A DNA stretch of 64,000 nucleotides from Rhizobium pisi (GCF_003938655.1 NZ_RJJT01000001.1:62001-126000); one strand, 5' to 3'; counted from the stretch's first letter, positions 34,930 through 45,240 are shown. The notes: generated by a model not told the origin, from the letters alone. Program-made: numbers and translations.

Positions 34930-36504
34930 TCAGCTCAGCATCCAGGCAATATAGAAAAGCGTCAATGCGATGACCCAAAGCGCAATCCTGGCCGAGCGGT
35001 TATGTCGCGCTTCGGCCTTGCCGATCGCATCCGCCGTCTGCGTGTCGAAACGCAGCCCGTGTTCGCTCATATGCAGAAGCTGGTGGTGGAATTTTTCGGT
35101 CTTCGCCGCGATTTCCGGCACGGCTTCGGCGAGCTTGACCGCCGCCTTCAGCCCGTCCTGGAGATCGGTAACGATCCGCTTCGGCCCGAGATTCGTGCGG
35201 ATCCAGTCGCCGACGACGGGCTCGGAGGCCTTCCACATGTTGAAACGGGGATTGAGCATGCGCGACACGCCCTCGACGACGACCATGGTCTTCTGCAGCA
35301 TCACCAGCTCCGGCCGCGTCGCCATGTCGAAGAGTTCGGTCACTTCGAACAGCAGTGTCAGGAGCTTGCCCATCGAGATCGTCTCGGCCGGCTGCCCATG
35401 GATTGGCTCGCCGATTGCCCGGATTGCCTGGGCGAAACTGTCGACATTGTGGTGGCCGGGTACGTAACCCGCTTCGAAATGCACCTCGGCGACGCGGATA
35501 TAGTCGCGGGTGATGAAGCCGTAGAGGATTTCGGCAAGGAACCGCCGCTCCTTCTTGCCCAGCCGTCCGACGATGCCCATGTCGACGGCGACGATCATGC
35601 CGTCCGCATCGACGAAGAGGTTGCCCGGATGCATGTCGGCATGGAAGAAGCCGTCCCGCAGCGTATGGCGCAGGAACGACTGGATCAGCGTATCGGCAAG
35701 CAGATTGAGGTTGTGACCCGCCGCGCGCAGTCCCTCGACATCGGACATTCTTGTGCCGTCGATCCACTCCATGGTGATGACGTCGCGCCCGGTGCGTTCC
35801 CAGTCGACCTTCGGTACGCGAAAGCCCGGATCCTTTTCGGTATTCTCGGCGATCTCCGAAAGCGCTGCCGCTTCGAGGCGAAGATCCATCTCCACCTTCG
35901 TCGTCTGCTCCAGCGTCTTCGTCACCTCGACCGGCCGCAGCCGCCGGCTGAACGGCAGGAAACGCTCCTGCATATGGGCAACGAGATACATCGCCTCGAT
36001 GTCATGGGCAAAACGCTGGCGCACGCCGGGCCGCACGATCTTGACGGCCACCTTGTTGCGGCCCTCTGATGTCTCGACTTCAGCCGGATGCACCTGGGCG
36101 ATCGAGGCGGCGGCGATCGGATCGCCGAAGCTCGCATAGAGCTCGCCGATCGGGCGGCCAAGCGAGCCTTCGATATTGGCCTTGGCGGCGGCCACGGGAA
36201 AGAAGGCCATACGGTCCTGAAGCTGCGACAGGTCGTTGGCGAATTCGACGCCGACGACATCCGGCCGCGTCGCCAGGAACTGCCCGATCTTCACATAGGA
36301 GGGGCCGAGCCGCTCGACGGCCTGCGCCAACCGGTCGCTGCGCGCAATTGCCATGGCGCGGCTGCGCGCAAACAGGCCGACGAAGGATTTGGCAAGGCTG
36401 ATCGAAGGCGGCAGACCCTCGGACGGCAACGCCGAGATCACCCCTTCGCGCACAAGAATCCAGCCGACCCGAACGAGCCTGAAATATGCCCCGAAAGTGC
36501 TCAT
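34930..36504 (-). CDS. ubiB: Ubiquinone biosynthesis kinase-like protein
   Basis: A 524-residue member of the ABC1/UbiB atypical kinase family, needed for ubiquinone synthesis. The KxGQ motif is VKIGQFLATRPD, the Ala-rich loop is AAASIAQVHPAEV, the VAIK-like lysine is KVAVKIVRPG, and the catalytic block HADMHPGNLFVDADG and metal Asp (VDMGIVG) are present. Two hydrophobic segments end the protein (IALWVIALTLFYIAWML). Downstream of ubiE in the same direction, 62 bases apart. Confidence 0.95.
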   Translation of the reverse strand: MSTFGAYFRLVRVGWILVREGVISALPSEGLPPSISLAKSFVGLFARSRAMAIARSDRLAQAVERLGPSYVKIGQFLATRPDVVGVEFANDLSQLQDRMAFFPVAAAKANIEGSLGRPIGELYASFGDPIAAASIAQVHPAEVETSEGRNKVAVKIVRPGVRQRFAHDIEAMYLVAHMQERFLPFSRRLRPVEVTKTLEQTTKVEMDLRLEAAALSEIAENTEKDPGFRVPKVDWERTGRDVITMEWIDGTRMSDVEGLRAAGHNLNLLADTLIQSFLRHTLRDGFFHADMHPGNLFVDADGMIVAVDMGIVGRLGKKERRFLAEILYGFITRDYIRVAEVHFEAGYVPGHHNVDSFAQAIRAIGEPIHGQPAETISMGKLLTLLFEVTELFDMATRPELVMLQKTMVVVEGVSRMLNPRFNMWKASEPVVGDWIRTNLGPKRIVTDLQDGLKAAVKLAEAVPEIAAKTEKFHHQLLHMSEHGLRFDTQTADAIGKAEARHNRSARIALWVIALTLFYIAWMLS

Positions 36505-36532
36505 GTCCTGTTTGATTCTCGCGCGACGCTAT

Positions 36533-36557
36533 CCGAAAACCGCTCTACATTTTTCGG
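36533..36557. repeat. Short hairpin related to the dispersed repeat
   Basis: CCGAAAA (36533-36539) and TTTTCGG (36551-36557) frame CCGCTCTACAT between ubiE and ubiB. The layout resembles the right half of the dispersed repeat copies at 34739 and 62298, so it is probably a decayed part of one. Confidence 0.45.
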
Positions 36558-36566
36558 CGCCATGCG

Positions 36567-37343
36567 TCAGAGCTTCCAGCCGGAATGCAGTGCGGCGATG
36601 CCGCCTGTATAATTGGTATAGGTGACGCGGGAAAAGCCGGCCTGGCGGATCATCGCCGCGAAATTCTCCTGGTTCGGGAATTTGCGGATCGATTCCACCA
36701 GATATTGGTAGGGTTCGGCATCGCCGGTGATCGCCTTGCCGAATTGCGGAATGGCATTGAACGACCAGGCGTCGTAGATCTTGTCGAGAAGCGGCATTTC
36801 GACTTCGGAAAATTCCAGCACCAGCAGTCGTCCGCCGCGCTTCAACACGCGATAGGCCTCAGACAGCGCGACATCGATCCTCGGCACGTTGCGAATACCG
36901 AAAGCGATCGTATAGGCGTCGAAGCTGCCGGCCTCGAAAGGCAGTTCCTCTGCATTGGCCTCGACGAAGGTAAGATTGCCGGAAAGCTTCTTCTTTTCCG
37001 CCCGCTCGGCGCCGACGCCGAGCATCGAACCGTTGATGTCGAGCACGGTCGCATGCGCCTGCCGGCCGGAGGCCTCGACGATGCGGAAAGCGATATCGCC
37101 CGTGCCGCCGGCAACGTCGAGCACCTTGTAGCCCGGCTCCCTGCGCGGGTTCAGCGCGGAGATCATCGCATCCTTCCAGGCGCGGTGCATGCCCATCGAC
37201 ATGACGTCGTTCATGATGTCGTAGCGCTTGGCGACCTTATGGAACACCTGATTGACGAGGCCCTGTTTCTCGCCGTCAGCCACCTGGCGGAAGCCGTAGG
37301 AGGTCTCCATGCCGCCATCGGCGGAAGTGCGGCTTTCTGACAT
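36567..37343 (-). CDS. ubiE: Demethylmenaquinone/ubiquinone C-methyltransferase
   Basis: A 258-residue SAM-dependent methyltransferase adding the C-methyl group during ubiquinone synthesis. The signature [21 protein letters not shown] motif [14 protein letters not shown] and the [11 protein letters not shown] block are diagnostic. The C-terminal [16 protein letters not shown] is conserved. It is divergent from mutM and is the first gene of a ubiE-ubiB unit. Confidence 0.97.
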   Translation of the reverse strand: MSESRTSADGGMETSYGFRQVADGEKQGLVNQVFHKVAKRYDIMNDVMSMGMHRAWKDAMISALNPRREPGYKVLDVAGGTGDIAFRIVEASGRQAHATVLDINGSMLGVGAERAEKKKLSGNLTFVEANAEELPFEAGSFDAYTIAFGIRNVPRIDVALSEAYRVLKRGGRLLVLEFSEVEMPLLDKIYDAWSFNAIPQFGKAITGDAEPYQYLVESIRKFPNQENFAAMIRQAGFSRVTYTNYTGGIAALHSGWKL

Positions 37344-37492
37344 CAGACTGCTCCGTTCCTAAAGATTCGGGCGCAGCGGCCATAGCGAAAGACCGCGCGC
37401 GACGTTATCTATGGGCCGCGTTCTCCGCGGCACACTGGCGCTATAGCGCACATCGTCGTCGGTTGAAACACGTTAGATATAGATGGGTTAAG

Positions 37493-38383
37493 ATGCCGGA
37501 ATTGCCAGAAGTCGAAACGGTCAAACGCGGCCTGGCGCCGGCAATGGAGGGCGCTCGCGTCGCCAGGCTGGAGCTGCGCCGCAAGGACCTGCGCTTTCCC
37601 TTTCCGGATGCTTTGGCGGAAAAAGTTTCCGGCCGCACCATCGTCGGCCTCGGCCGCCGCGCCAAATATCTGCTGGTCGATCTCGACGACGGCAACACGC
37701 TGGTTTCCCATCTCGGCATGTCCGGCTCCTTCCGCGTCGAGGAAGGGGCGGCCTCCGGCACGCCGGGGCAATTTCACCATGCCCGTTCGAAGGACGAGAA
37801 GCACGATCACGTTGTCTTTCATCTCGAAGGCCCGGGCGGCCCGCGCCGCGTCGTCTATAACGATCCACGCCGATTTGGCTTCATGGACATGGTGAGCCGC
37901 GCCGAGCTCGCCGCCCACCCCTTCTTCCGCGATCTCGGCCCGGAGCCGACGGGAAACGAACTTGGCGCCGCCTACCTCGCCGAACGCTTCCGCGACAAGG
38001 CGCAGCCGCTGAAGAGCGCGCTTCTCGACCAGAAGAATATTGCCGGCCTCGGCAATATATATGTGTGCGAGGCGCTGTGGCGTTCGCACCTGTCGCCGAT
38101 CCGCGCCGCCGGTACGCTGGTGACAACGGGCGGCAGGCCAAGGGAACAGCTGAACCTGCTCGTTGCCTCGATCCGCGACGTTATCGCCGATGCGATCGCT
38201 GCTGGTGGATCGTCGCTGCGCGACCATATCCAGACAGACGGATCGCTCGGATATTTCCAGCATTCCTTCTCCGTCTATGATCGCGAAGGTCAGGCTTGCG
38301 GCACGTCAGGCTGCGGCGGTACGGTTGCCCGCATCGTTCAGGCGGGCCGCTCCACCTTCTATTGCGCCACCTGCCAGAAGTAA
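37493..38383 (+). CDS. mutM: Formamidopyrimidine-DNA glycosylase
   Basis: A 296-residue base-excision repair glycosylase/AP lyase for 8-oxoguanine and Fapy lesions. The catalytic N-terminus is [14 protein letters not shown], with Pro2 as nucleophile after Met removal, which fixes the start at 37493. The helix-two-turn-helix is [20 protein letters not shown]. The C-terminal zinc finger is CGTSGCGG...FYCATCQK, with four residues rather than two between the first cysteines. Confidence 0.96.
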   Translation: MPELPEVETVKRGLAPAMEGARVARLELRRKDLRFPFPDALAEKVSGRTIVGLGRRAKYLLVDLDDGNTLVSHLGMSGSFRVEEGAASGTPGQFHHARSKDEKHDHVVFHLEGPGGPRRVVYNDPRRFGFMDMVSRAELAAHPFFRDLGPEPTGNELGAAYLAERFRDKAQPLKSALLDQKNIAGLGNIYVCEALWRSHLSPIRAAGTLVTTGGRPREQLNLLVASIRDVIADAIAAGGSSLRDHIQTDGSLGYFQHSFSVYDREGQACGTSGCGGTVARIVQAGRSTFYCATCQK

Positions 38384-38405
38384 CAGTGAGAACCGGGAGA
38401 ACAGC

Positions 38406-39179
38406 ATGGCCTACAAGACCCTGATCGTCGAAACCCGAGGCAATGTCGGCCTCGTCACGCTGAACCGTCCGCAGGCGCTGAACGCACTGAACTCCACCGT
38501 GCTGAAGGAATTGAAGGAGGCCTATGCCGCTTTCCACGCCGACGAGGCGATCGGCGCCATCGTGCTCACCGGCTCCGAGCGCGCTTTCGCCGCCGGCGCC
38601 GATATCAAGGAGATGCAGTCGCTTCAGTTCGCCGATATCTATAAGAGTGATTTCATCAGTGGTTGGGATGATGTCGCCAAGGTGCGCAAGCCTGTCATCG
38701 CCGCCGTCAGCGGTTTTGCGCTCGGCGGCGGCTGCGAGCTCGCCATGATGTGCGATTTCATCATCGCCTCGGAGACGGCGAAATTCGGCCAGCCGGAAAT
38801 CACCCTCGGCGTCATTCCCGGCATGGGCGGCTCGCAGCGGCTGACGCGTGCCGTCGGCAAGGCGAAGGCGATGGATCTTATCCTGACCGGCCGCATGATG
38901 GATGCGGCCGAGGCCGAACGATCGGGACTCGTTTCGCGTGTGGTGCCGCCGGAGCGTCTCATCGACGAGGCGCTGGCGGCTGCCGAAAAGATCGCTTCGC
39001 TTTCGCGCCCCTCAGTCATGATGGCCAAGGAGGCGGTCAATCGCGCATTCGAGACGACGCTGGAAGAGGGGCTGCGGTTCGAGCGCCGCCTGTTTCACAG
39101 TCTCTTTGCCACCGACGACCAGAAGGAAGGGATGGCTGCCTTCGTCGAGAAGCGCAAACCTGCCTTTACGCATCGTTGA
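38406..39179 (+). CDS. Enoyl-CoA hydratase/isomerase family protein
   Basis: A 257-residue crotonase. [11 protein letters not shown], the oxyanion loop [11 protein letters not shown] and the catalytic Glu pair region [35 protein letters not shown] match short-chain enoyl-CoA hydratases (EchA/FadB1x type). It hydrates 2-enoyl-CoA in beta-oxidation. ATG 38406 fits the start MAYKTLIVE. It follows mutM by 22 bases and is probably co-transcribed with it. Confidence 0.92.
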   Translation: MAYKTLIVETRGNVGLVTLNRPQALNALNSTVLKELKEAYAAFHADEAIGAIVLTGSERAFAAGADIKEMQSLQFADIYKSDFISGWDDVAKVRKPVIAAVSGFALGGGCELAMMCDFIIASETAKFGQPEITLGVIPGMGGSQRLTRAVGKAKAMDLILTGRMMDAAEAERSGLVSRVVPPERLIDEALAAAEKIASLSRPSVMMAKEAVNRAFETTLEEGLRFERRLFHSLFATDDQKEGMAAFVEKRKPAFTHR

Positions 39180-39370
39180 AAGCTTTTAGGCGCTTCCGGC
39201 TGGAAAGCTTGAAAATCCGCGTTGACGTGGGCCGGCTTTAGAGTTATATGCCCGCCCACGGTTCGGAAAGCCGGTCTGGTTTTCCGCGATTGCTCCCGCA
39301 TTGCTGGATTTGGTGGCCGCAGGGCCCGCGGTGATGGCGGAGTTTATTCGAATTCTTGAGAGAGGCATCC

Positions 39371-39649
39371 ATGGCCAATACAACTTCGGCGAAAAAAGCG
39401 ACCCGCAAGATCGCCCGCCGTACCGACGTCAATAAGGCTCGTCGCTCGCGCGTTCGTACTTTCGTTCGCCAGGTCGAAGAGGCTATCGCATCCGGTGACG
39501 CCGCCAAGGCGAAGGCAGCTTTCCTGGCAGCTCAGCCGGAACTTGCTCGCGCCGCGAGCAAGGGTGTACTTCACTCCAACACGGCATCGCGCAAGGTCTC
39601 GCGCCTGGCTGCTCGTGTGAAGGCGCTTTCGGTCTCCGCGACCGCGTAA
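39371..39649 (+). CDS. rpsT: 30S ribosomal protein S20
   Basis: A 92-residue, very basic protein with [18 protein letters not shown] at the N-terminus and the S20 core ([36 protein letters not shown]). It binds 16S rRNA helices 9 and 44. The start at 39371 is fixed by the [10 protein letters not shown]-terminus. A strong terminator follows. The gene lies upstream of dnaA, as commonly in rhizobia. Confidence 0.96.
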   Translation: MANTTSAKKATRKIARRTDVNKARRSRVRTFVRQVEEAIASGDAAKAKAAFLAAQPELARAASKGVLHSNTASRKVSRLAARVKALSVSATA

Positions 39650-39679
39650 TATTTCATTAACGACCGCTTCGTTATGATT

Positions 39680-39705
39680 AGCCCGGTAATTTTACCGGGC
39701 TTTTT
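39680..39705 (+). terminator. rpsT Rho-independent terminator
   Basis: A perfect 10-bp stem (AGCCCGGTAA at 39680-39689 with TTACCGGGCT ending at 39701), a 2-base centre and a run of five T. Confidence 0.85.
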
Positions 39706-40504
39706 CGATTCCGCCGACAGGCCTTGGCATGGTTAATCTCACGACTGTTTCGTGTCAGTGCCATGACAGGAAATATTTTTTAAAAACAATGACTTGCGCA
39801 AGGATGCTTTCACGCCGCGCGACTCTGCCCCGAGCTTCCGGGGCCATGGGCGAGTCAAGAAGATTTTTATTTTTTTTCTTTCCATGCGTGTCGAAATAGC
39901 CCGAAAGGGGAATCTCCTTGATTCAACAGCGATTCTTTTTTGACGCTGGTGTGACGCCCGAAAAGGGCGGGTGGAGTCAATGCCCGCTTCTTAATTTTGC
40001 GTAAAATTCATCGTTGATCTTGCCTTTTGATCCTGCCTAAATGGCTTCCAACAAAGGGCGCGGACATCACCTGCAGAGGCTCGGTCTTAACTGCCACGTC
40101 GGCAGGGCGATACGTCTGTAACCTTTGTTACGGAGCCATGCGCTTCCGTTTTTTCAAGCACTTGACGGATTTGGGCCGTAACGTGGCTGTTACGGAACGG
40201 GGATGTTTTGTGCCTTCAGCGGCCACACGTTTAAGGCGAGGTCGCCGGAGAGGGATAAGTAATATTGCGTTCGGGCTGGTCGGCCGAAAACGAGGATCGA
40301 CTGCCAGCCTGGCACGGAAAGCCGATGAAGGTTGCTGCATGAGCGCGGTGCCTGCAACGGAATTCTGCGCCGGTCCCTTTTGGGGACATTGTTTGAGTGA
40401 ACCGGCAGGTGAGCGGCTCATGAGGATGCCGTCAGCCCGCCAAAGCGGGGAATAGTCGGGCGGCTGTTAGCGGTTGCCGCCCGATGGAATTGAAAGGCGG
40501 CATT
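39706..40504 (+). promoter_or_regulatory. Long dnaA upstream region with GANTC cluster
   Basis: About 800 bases without a credible gene. The first 270 hold six GANTC sites (39707, 39821, 39852, 39920, 39931, 39974), the CcrM methylation target. TTAATTTTGCGTAAA near 39991 is one base off the CtrA half-site pair TTAA-N7-TTAA. Two inverted repeats follow: GTAAC/GTTAC at 40118-40131 and CCGTAAC/GTTACGG at 40176-40195. I saw no TTATCCACA-type DnaA boxes, so this is read as cell-cycle control of dnaA rather than the replication origin. Confidence 0.55.
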
Positions 40505-42055
40505 ATGCAGATGAATACGATGACGACGGGCGGGCTCGACAATGGGGATGCGGCACCGCAGGCGTTCGGCTCCATTCGCCTGGAAGCAGGAGAAGCAAAG
40601 GCGGAAATGAAGCAAAACGTATTGTTTGAGCGCGTCAGTGCGCGCTTGAAGGCTCAAGTCGGTCCCGACGTCTATGCCAGCTGGTTTGCAAGGCTGAAGC
40701 TGCATTCGGTATCGAAGAGCGTGGTTCGCCTTTCGGTTCCCACGACCTTCCTGAAGTCGTGGATCAACAATCGTTATCTCGATCTCATCACCGGCCTGTT
40801 CCAGGCCGAAGATCCGGAAATTCTCAAAATCGAAATCCTGGTTCGCACGGCAACGCGCAGCGGCGTGAAGGCACTCGACGAGGTGGCAACGCCCGAGCCC
40901 GTCGCTCCCTCGCAGATGCGCCGCCCAGCAACCGCTCAGCCGGCCGGTCAGGCCATTCAGCAGGCGGTGTCGGCCGTAGCCGCGGCAAGGCCCGCAAGCT
41001 TCGGTTCACCGCTCTTCGGTTCGCCGCTCGATAGCCGCTTCACCTTCGACACTTTCGTGGAAGGCAGCTCGAACCGCGTCGCCCTTGCGGCTGCAAAGAC
41101 GATCGCGGAGGCCGGTTCCGGCGCTGTGCGCTTCAATCCGCTCTTCATCCATTCGGCGGTCGGTCTCGGCAAGACCCACCTGCTGCAGGCGATTGCCAAT
41201 GCCGCGGTGCAGAACCCGCGGGCCCTGCGTGTCGTCTATCTGACGGCCGAATATTTCATGTGGCGTTTCGCCACCGCGATCCGCGACAATGATGCGCTGA
41301 CGCTGAAGGATTCCCTGCGCAACATCGACCTGCTGATAATCGACGACATGCAGTTCCTGCAGGGCAAGATGATCCAGCATGAATTCTGTCATCTCCTGAA
41401 CATGCTGCTCGACAGCGCCAAGCAGGTGGTCGTCGCCGCCGACCGCGCGCCCTGGGAACTGGAGTCGCTCGACCCCCGCGTCCGCTCGCGCCTGCAGGGC
41501 GGTGTCGCGATCGAATTCGACGCGCCGGATTACGAGATGCGCCTCGAAATCCTCAAGCGCCGCCTTGCCGCGGCCCGGCTCGAAGATCCGTCGCTGGAAA
41601 TTCCCGCCGAACTGCTGCAGCACGTCGCCCGTAACGTCACGGCCAGCGGCCGCGAACTCGAAGGCGCCTTTAACCAGCTGATCTTCCGCCGCTCCTTCGA
41701 GCCGAACCTGTCGATCGAGCGCGTGGACGAGTTGCTCGCCCATCTCGTCGGCTCCGGCGAGCCGCGCCGCGTGCGTATCGAGGATATCCAGCGCATCGTC
41801 GCAAGGCACTACAACGTCTCGCGCCAGGAACTGGTCTCGAACCGCCGCACCCGCGTGATCGTCAAGCCGCGCCAGATCGCCATGTATCTGTCGAAGACGC
41901 TGACGCCGCGCTCCTTCCCTGAGATCGGCCGCCGTTTCGGCGGGCGCGATCACACCACCGTGCTGCATGCCGTGCGCAAGATCGAGGAGCTGATTGCGGG
42001 AGACACCAAGCTTTCGCACGAAGTCGAGCTTCTGAAGCGGCTGATCAACGAATAA
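40505..42055 (+). CDS. dnaA: Chromosomal replication initiator protein DnaA
   Basis: A 516-residue AAA+ initiator. Domain I is [20 protein letters not shown], Walker A is [13 protein letters not shown], Walker B is LLIIDDMQF, and the domain IV signature [18 protein letters not shown] binds DnaA boxes. The start at 40505 ([10 protein letters not shown]) follows AAAGGCGG; an in-frame ATG at 40484 would add seven residues. Domain II is Ala/Pro-rich and variable. A terminator follows. Confidence 0.97.
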   Translation: MQMNTMTTGGLDNGDAAPQAFGSIRLEAGEAKAEMKQNVLFERVSARLKAQVGPDVYASWFARLKLHSVSKSVVRLSVPTTFLKSWINNRYLDLITGLFQAEDPEILKIEILVRTATRSGVKALDEVATPEPVAPSQMRRPATAQPAGQAIQQAVSAVAAARPASFGSPLFGSPLDSRFTFDTFVEGSSNRVALAAAKTIAEAGSGAVRFNPLFIHSAVGLGKTHLLQAIANAAVQNPRALRVVYLTAEYFMWRFATAIRDNDALTLKDSLRNIDLLIIDDMQFLQGKMIQHEFCHLLNMLLDSAKQVVVAADRAPWELESLDPRVRSRLQGGVAIEFDAPDYEMRLEILKRRLAAARLEDPSLEIPAELLQHVARNVTASGRELEGAFNQLIFRRSFEPNLSIERVDELLAHLVGSGEPRRVRIEDIQRIVARHYNVSRQELVSNRRTRVIVKPRQIAMYLSKTLTPRSFPEIGRRFGGRDHTTVLHAVRKIEELIAGDTKLSHEVELLKRLINE

Positions 42056-42079
42056 TCGGCGGACCTGGCAGGAAATTTG

Positions 42080-42105
42080 ACGGCCGGAGCGATTCCGGCC
42101 GTTTT
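42080..42105 (+). terminator. dnaA Rho-independent terminator
   Basis: A perfect 9-bp stem ACGGCCGGA (42080-42088) with TCCGGCCGT (42094-42102), 5-base loop, then TTTT. Confidence 0.85.
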
Positions 42106-42153
42106 CCTTTATAAGCTTTTTATTCTATACCTCCGGCACATCCGAAGCATGCC

Positions 42154-42180
42154 GCCCGAAAGCGCTCATCGATTTCGGGC
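42154..42180. repeat. Hairpin related to the dispersed repeat
   Basis: GCCCGAAA (42154-42161) and TTTCGGGC (42173-42180) enclose GCGCTCATCGA. The shape and loop resemble the right half of the dispersed repeat seen at 34739 and 62298. It lies between dnaA and the next gene. Confidence 0.45.
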
Positions 42181-42234
42181 CAGATGCGGCGGACAAGGAC
42201 GAAAGCGCCGAAGAGGGCGCATGGGAGGTAATGA

Positions 42235-43317
42235 ATGAGTTTTGAAAAGATCGCCGTTCTCGGCCTGGGTAAGGTCGGACGGCTGGCGGCAACGCTTTTG
42301 CATGAAGGCGGCTTCGAGGTCATCGGCGTCGATGCGCAACTGCCTTTGGGCGAGCTTCCCTTCAAGTGCCGCAGAGCCGATATTTCCGATCATCAGGTGA
42401 TCGGCGAACTGCTCTCGAATGTCGAGGCAGTGCTGTCCTGCCTGCCCTATCATCTGAACATCGAGTTGGCGCGCGCCGCCCATCTTGCCGGCATTCATTA
42501 TTTCGACCTGACGGAAGACGTTCCCACCACCAATTTCATCATCGAGCTGTCGAAGACCGCCCGGGGCCTGATGGCGCCGCAATGCGGCCTGGCGCCCGGT
42601 TTCGTCGGCATCGTCGGTGCAAGCCTTGCCGACGGCTTCGATCGCTGCCGCTCGATCCGCATGCGCGTCGGCGCTTTGCCGCAGCATCCGACCGGACTTC
42701 TCGGCTATGCCTTCAACTGGTCGCCGGAAGGCGTCGTCAACGAATACCTGAACGATTGCGAAGTCATCGAGGGCGGCGTGCGCAAGCTTGTCTCGCCGAT
42801 GGAATGGCACGAGACCGTCTATGTCGGCGGCGTCAAGCTCGAAGCCTTCACGACGTCGGGCGGCCTTGGCACCATGTGCGACACCATGCTCGGCAAGATC
42901 GATAATCTTGACTACAAGACGATGCGCTATCCCGGACATATGGAGTTGATGAATTTCTTCTTCCATGAGCTCTTGATGCGCGACAAGCGCAAGCTCGCCG
43001 GCGAGATCCTGACCAATGCCAAGCCGCCGGTCGAAGACGATGTCGTCTATGTCCATGTCGCAGCCGAAGGCACCGAGAATGGCAGCCTGCGCCGCAAGGA
43101 GTTCGTGCGCGCCTATTATCCGATCGAGATCGCCGGTGCGCGCCGCACGGCAATTGCTTGGACGACGTCGGCTTCCGTCGTCGCCGTCATCGAGATGGTC
43201 CGCGACGGCCTGCTGCCGGCAACCGGCTTCCTGCACCAGGAGCATATTCCGCTCGATATGTTCCTGAAGACGCCGACCGGCAGCCTCTTCAAGGCGGGCG
43301 CCACTAGCCACCGCTGA
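42235..43317 (+). CDS. Saccharopine dehydrogenase family protein
   Basis: A 360-residue NAD(P)-binding oxidoreductase starting MSFEKIAVLGLGKVGRLAATLLHEGG with a Rossmann GxGxxG. It matches the saccharopine dehydrogenase/carboxynorspermidine synthase superfamily (LPYHLNIELARAAHLAGIHYFDLTED, CGLAPGFVGIVGASL). GGGAGGTAATGA precedes the ATG. Candidate roles are lysine degradation or polyamine/opine-type chemistry; the sequence does not decide. Confidence 0.88.
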   Translation: MSFEKIAVLGLGKVGRLAATLLHEGGFEVIGVDAQLPLGELPFKCRRADISDHQVIGELLSNVEAVLSCLPYHLNIELARAAHLAGIHYFDLTEDVPTTNFIIELSKTARGLMAPQCGLAPGFVGIVGASLADGFDRCRSIRMRVGALPQHPTGLLGYAFNWSPEGVVNEYLNDCEVIEGGVRKLVSPMEWHETVYVGGVKLEAFTTSGGLGTMCDTMLGKIDNLDYKTMRYPGHMELMNFFFHELLMRDKRKLAGEILTNAKPPVEDDVVYVHVAAEGTENGSLRRKEFVRAYYPIEIAGARRTAIAWTTSASVVAVIEMVRDGLLPATGFLHQEHIPLDMFLKTPTGSLFKAGATSHR

Positions 43318-43383
43318 GAAACGATTTCCCGCGCGGCAGTGATGTCGATCACGCCGCGCGGGAATGAACTCATCATATGGATG

Positions 43384-44586
43384 TCAGCAGGCGAGATCGG
43401 CAACGACGGAATCGAGGATCAGCATGCCGGATGGCGTGCAGCGCAGGCGTGAATTGCCGATCCGCTCGATGAACTTGTGTTCGAGCAGGAATTCTTCGCG
43501 TTTCGGGTCGAGCTCTCGGCCCGAAAGCTGCTGCCAGCGGGCAAGATCGACGCCTTCCCGGAGCCGCAGCCCCATCAGCAGCAGCTCGTCGGACTGTTCC
43601 TCGTAGCCGAGCCGCTCTTCGTCGAGAATGCCGTGGCCGTCGAGCTCGACCATGTCGAGCCAGGCTTCTGGTTTGCGCTCGGTGGCGGTCGCGATCTTCT
43701 CGGGGCCGCGTGTCAGCCGGCCGTGCGCGCCCGGGCCGATGCCGGCATAATCACCGTAGCGCCAATAGGTCAGGTTGTGCCGGCTTTCGGCACCCGGCCG
43801 GGCGTGGTTGGAGACCTCGTAGGCCGGCATGCCCTCACGCGCCGTAATCTCCTGCGTCGCCTCGTAGAGCAGCGCCGACTGCTCGCCGTCCGGCACCACG
43901 AGCTTGCCGGCTTTGTGCAGGCCGTAGAAGGGCGTGCCTTCCTCGATGGTCAACTGATAGAGGGAGAGATGGTCGACTGCATAGGAGATCGCCTCCTTCA
44001 GTTCCCTTTCCCAATCCTCGACCGTCTGATTCGGCCGGGCATAGATCAGGTCGAAGGACATGCGCGGGAAGATCTCGCGCGCCAGCCGGATCGCCTTCAA
44101 CGCATCGGCAACGTCATGCAGTCGGCCGAGGAATTTGAGATCCCGGTCGTTCAGCGCCTGCACGCCGAGCGAGACGCGATTGACGCCGGCTGCCCGATAG
44201 CTGCGGAAGCGATCGGCCTCGACGCTCGAAGGGTTGGCCTCCATGGTAATCTCGATGCCGTCGGGCACATGCCAATGCCGCGCAATGCCGTCGAGAACGG
44301 CGGAAACCGTTTCCGGCTTCATCAGCGAGGGTGTGCCGCCGCCGAGGAAGATGCTCGTCACCGTCTTCGGTCCGCTCATCGCCCTGATCGCCGCCATTTC
44401 TTTCAGGAAGGCAGCCGCGAAGCGCTCCTGGTCCACCGGCTGATGGCGCACATGGCTGTTGAAGTCGCAGTAGGGGCATTTCGCCGCGCAGAAGGGCCAA
44501 TGCACGTAGACGCCGAAGCCGGGCTCACCGGTATCGGGCAAAAGGGCCGCATCGCGCAAGAGGCTTGGCATCTCGATATCGTCCAC
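43384..44586 (-). CDS. hemW: Heme chaperone HemW (radical SAM, formerly coproporphyrinogen oxidase-like)
   Basis: A 400-residue radical SAM protein with VYVHWPFCAAKCPYCDFNSH, which holds the CxxxCxxC cluster and the fourth aromatic/Cys position of HemW. The start of the protein and the later GVQALNDRDLKFLGRLHD block match HemW rather than HemN. It inserts heme into respiratory proteins. It is downstream of rdgB with a 9-base gap and ends the rph-VOC-rdgB-hemW operon. Confidence 0.93.
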   Translation of the reverse strand: MDDIEMPSLLRDAALLPDTGEPGFGVYVHWPFCAAKCPYCDFNSHVRHQPVDQERFAAAFLKEMAAIRAMSGPKTVTSIFLGGGTPSLMKPETVSAVLDGIARHWHVPDGIEITMEANPSSVEADRFRSYRAAGVNRVSLGVQALNDRDLKFLGRLHDVADALKAIRLAREIFPRMSFDLIYARPNQTVEDWERELKEAISYAVDHLSLYQLTIEEGTPFYGLHKAGKLVVPDGEQSALLYEATQEITAREGMPAYEVSNHARPGAESRHNLTYWRYGDYAGIGPGAHGRLTRGPEKIATATERKPEAWLDMVELDGHGILDEERLGYEEQSDELLLMGLRLREGVDLARWQQLSGRELDPKREEFLLEHKFIERIGNSRLRCTPSGMLILDSVVADLAC

Positions 44587-44595
44587 GAACCGACC

Positions 44596-45240
44596 TTACG
44601 CTTCCAGGCAGGTTTCGACAAAGAGTTTGAAGGCGCGCGCCCGGTGCGACAGCGCCTGCGGCTCGCCGATTTTCCAGCCGTGTTTTTCCTCGCCGCTCAT
44701 CTCGCCGAAGGTGATGTCGTAACCCTTGGGCTGGAAGACGGGGTCGTAACCGAAGCCCTGGGTCCCGCGCGGCGGCCAGGCGACGCTGCCTTCCACCTCG
44801 CCGCGGAACAGTTCCGTGTGGCCATCAGGCCAGGCGAGGCAGAGCACGCTGACGAAACGCGCCGTGCGCTGTTCCGGCTTCGTCGCACCCGCACCCTGCA
44901 GCGCCTTTTCCACCTTTGCCATCGCCATGTCGAAATCGCGCGTGCCGTCTGATGTCTCCGCCCAGTTGGCGGTATAGACACCGGGATCGCCGCCGAGTGC
45001 GTCGATCACCAGCCCGGAATCATCCGAAAGCGCCGGCATGCCGGCGGCATTGGCCGAGGCGACCGCCTTGATCGTCGCATTCTCCTCGAAGGTGGTGCCG
45101 GTCTCGTCAGGTTCGACGAAATTCAGCTCCGCCGCCGATTTGGCGGTGAAGCCGAGCGGCCCGATCAACTCCTGGATCTCGCGGATCTTGCCGGCATTGT
45201 GGCTGGCGACGACGATGGTCTTGGTTTCGAGCTTGCGCAT
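44596..45240 (-). CDS. rdgB: Non-canonical purine NTP pyrophosphatase (dITP/XTP)
   Basis: A 214-residue HAM1/RdgB protein: [17 protein letters not shown] at the N-terminus, [34 protein letters not shown] and [10 protein letters not shown]. It hydrolyses dITP, XTP and related nucleotides to keep them out of nucleic acids. The start at 45240 abuts the VOC gene end. The length is slightly above the E. coli protein (197), as usual in rhizobia. Confidence 0.96.
   Translation of the reverse strand: MRKLETKTIVVASHNAGKIREIQELIGPLGFTAKSAAELNFVEPDETGTTFEENATIKAVASANAAGMPALSDDSGLVIDALGGDPGVYTANWAETSDGTRDFDMAMAKVEKALQGAGATKPEQRTARFVSVLCLAWPDGHTELFRGEVEGSVAWPPRGTQGFGYDPVFQPKGYDITFGEMSGEEKHGWKIGEPQALSHRARAFKLFVETCLEA

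Noticed and set aside
40027..40455. 142-codon frame in the dnaA leader
   Set aside because: No convincing ribosome site, no recognisable domain, and it runs through the inverted repeats; more likely untranslated regulatory DNA.
39706..40504. Chromosomal replication origin next to dnaA
   Set aside because: No TTATCCACA-like DnaA box cluster or AT-rich unwinding element was seen, and in rhizobia the origin is not usually beside dnaA.
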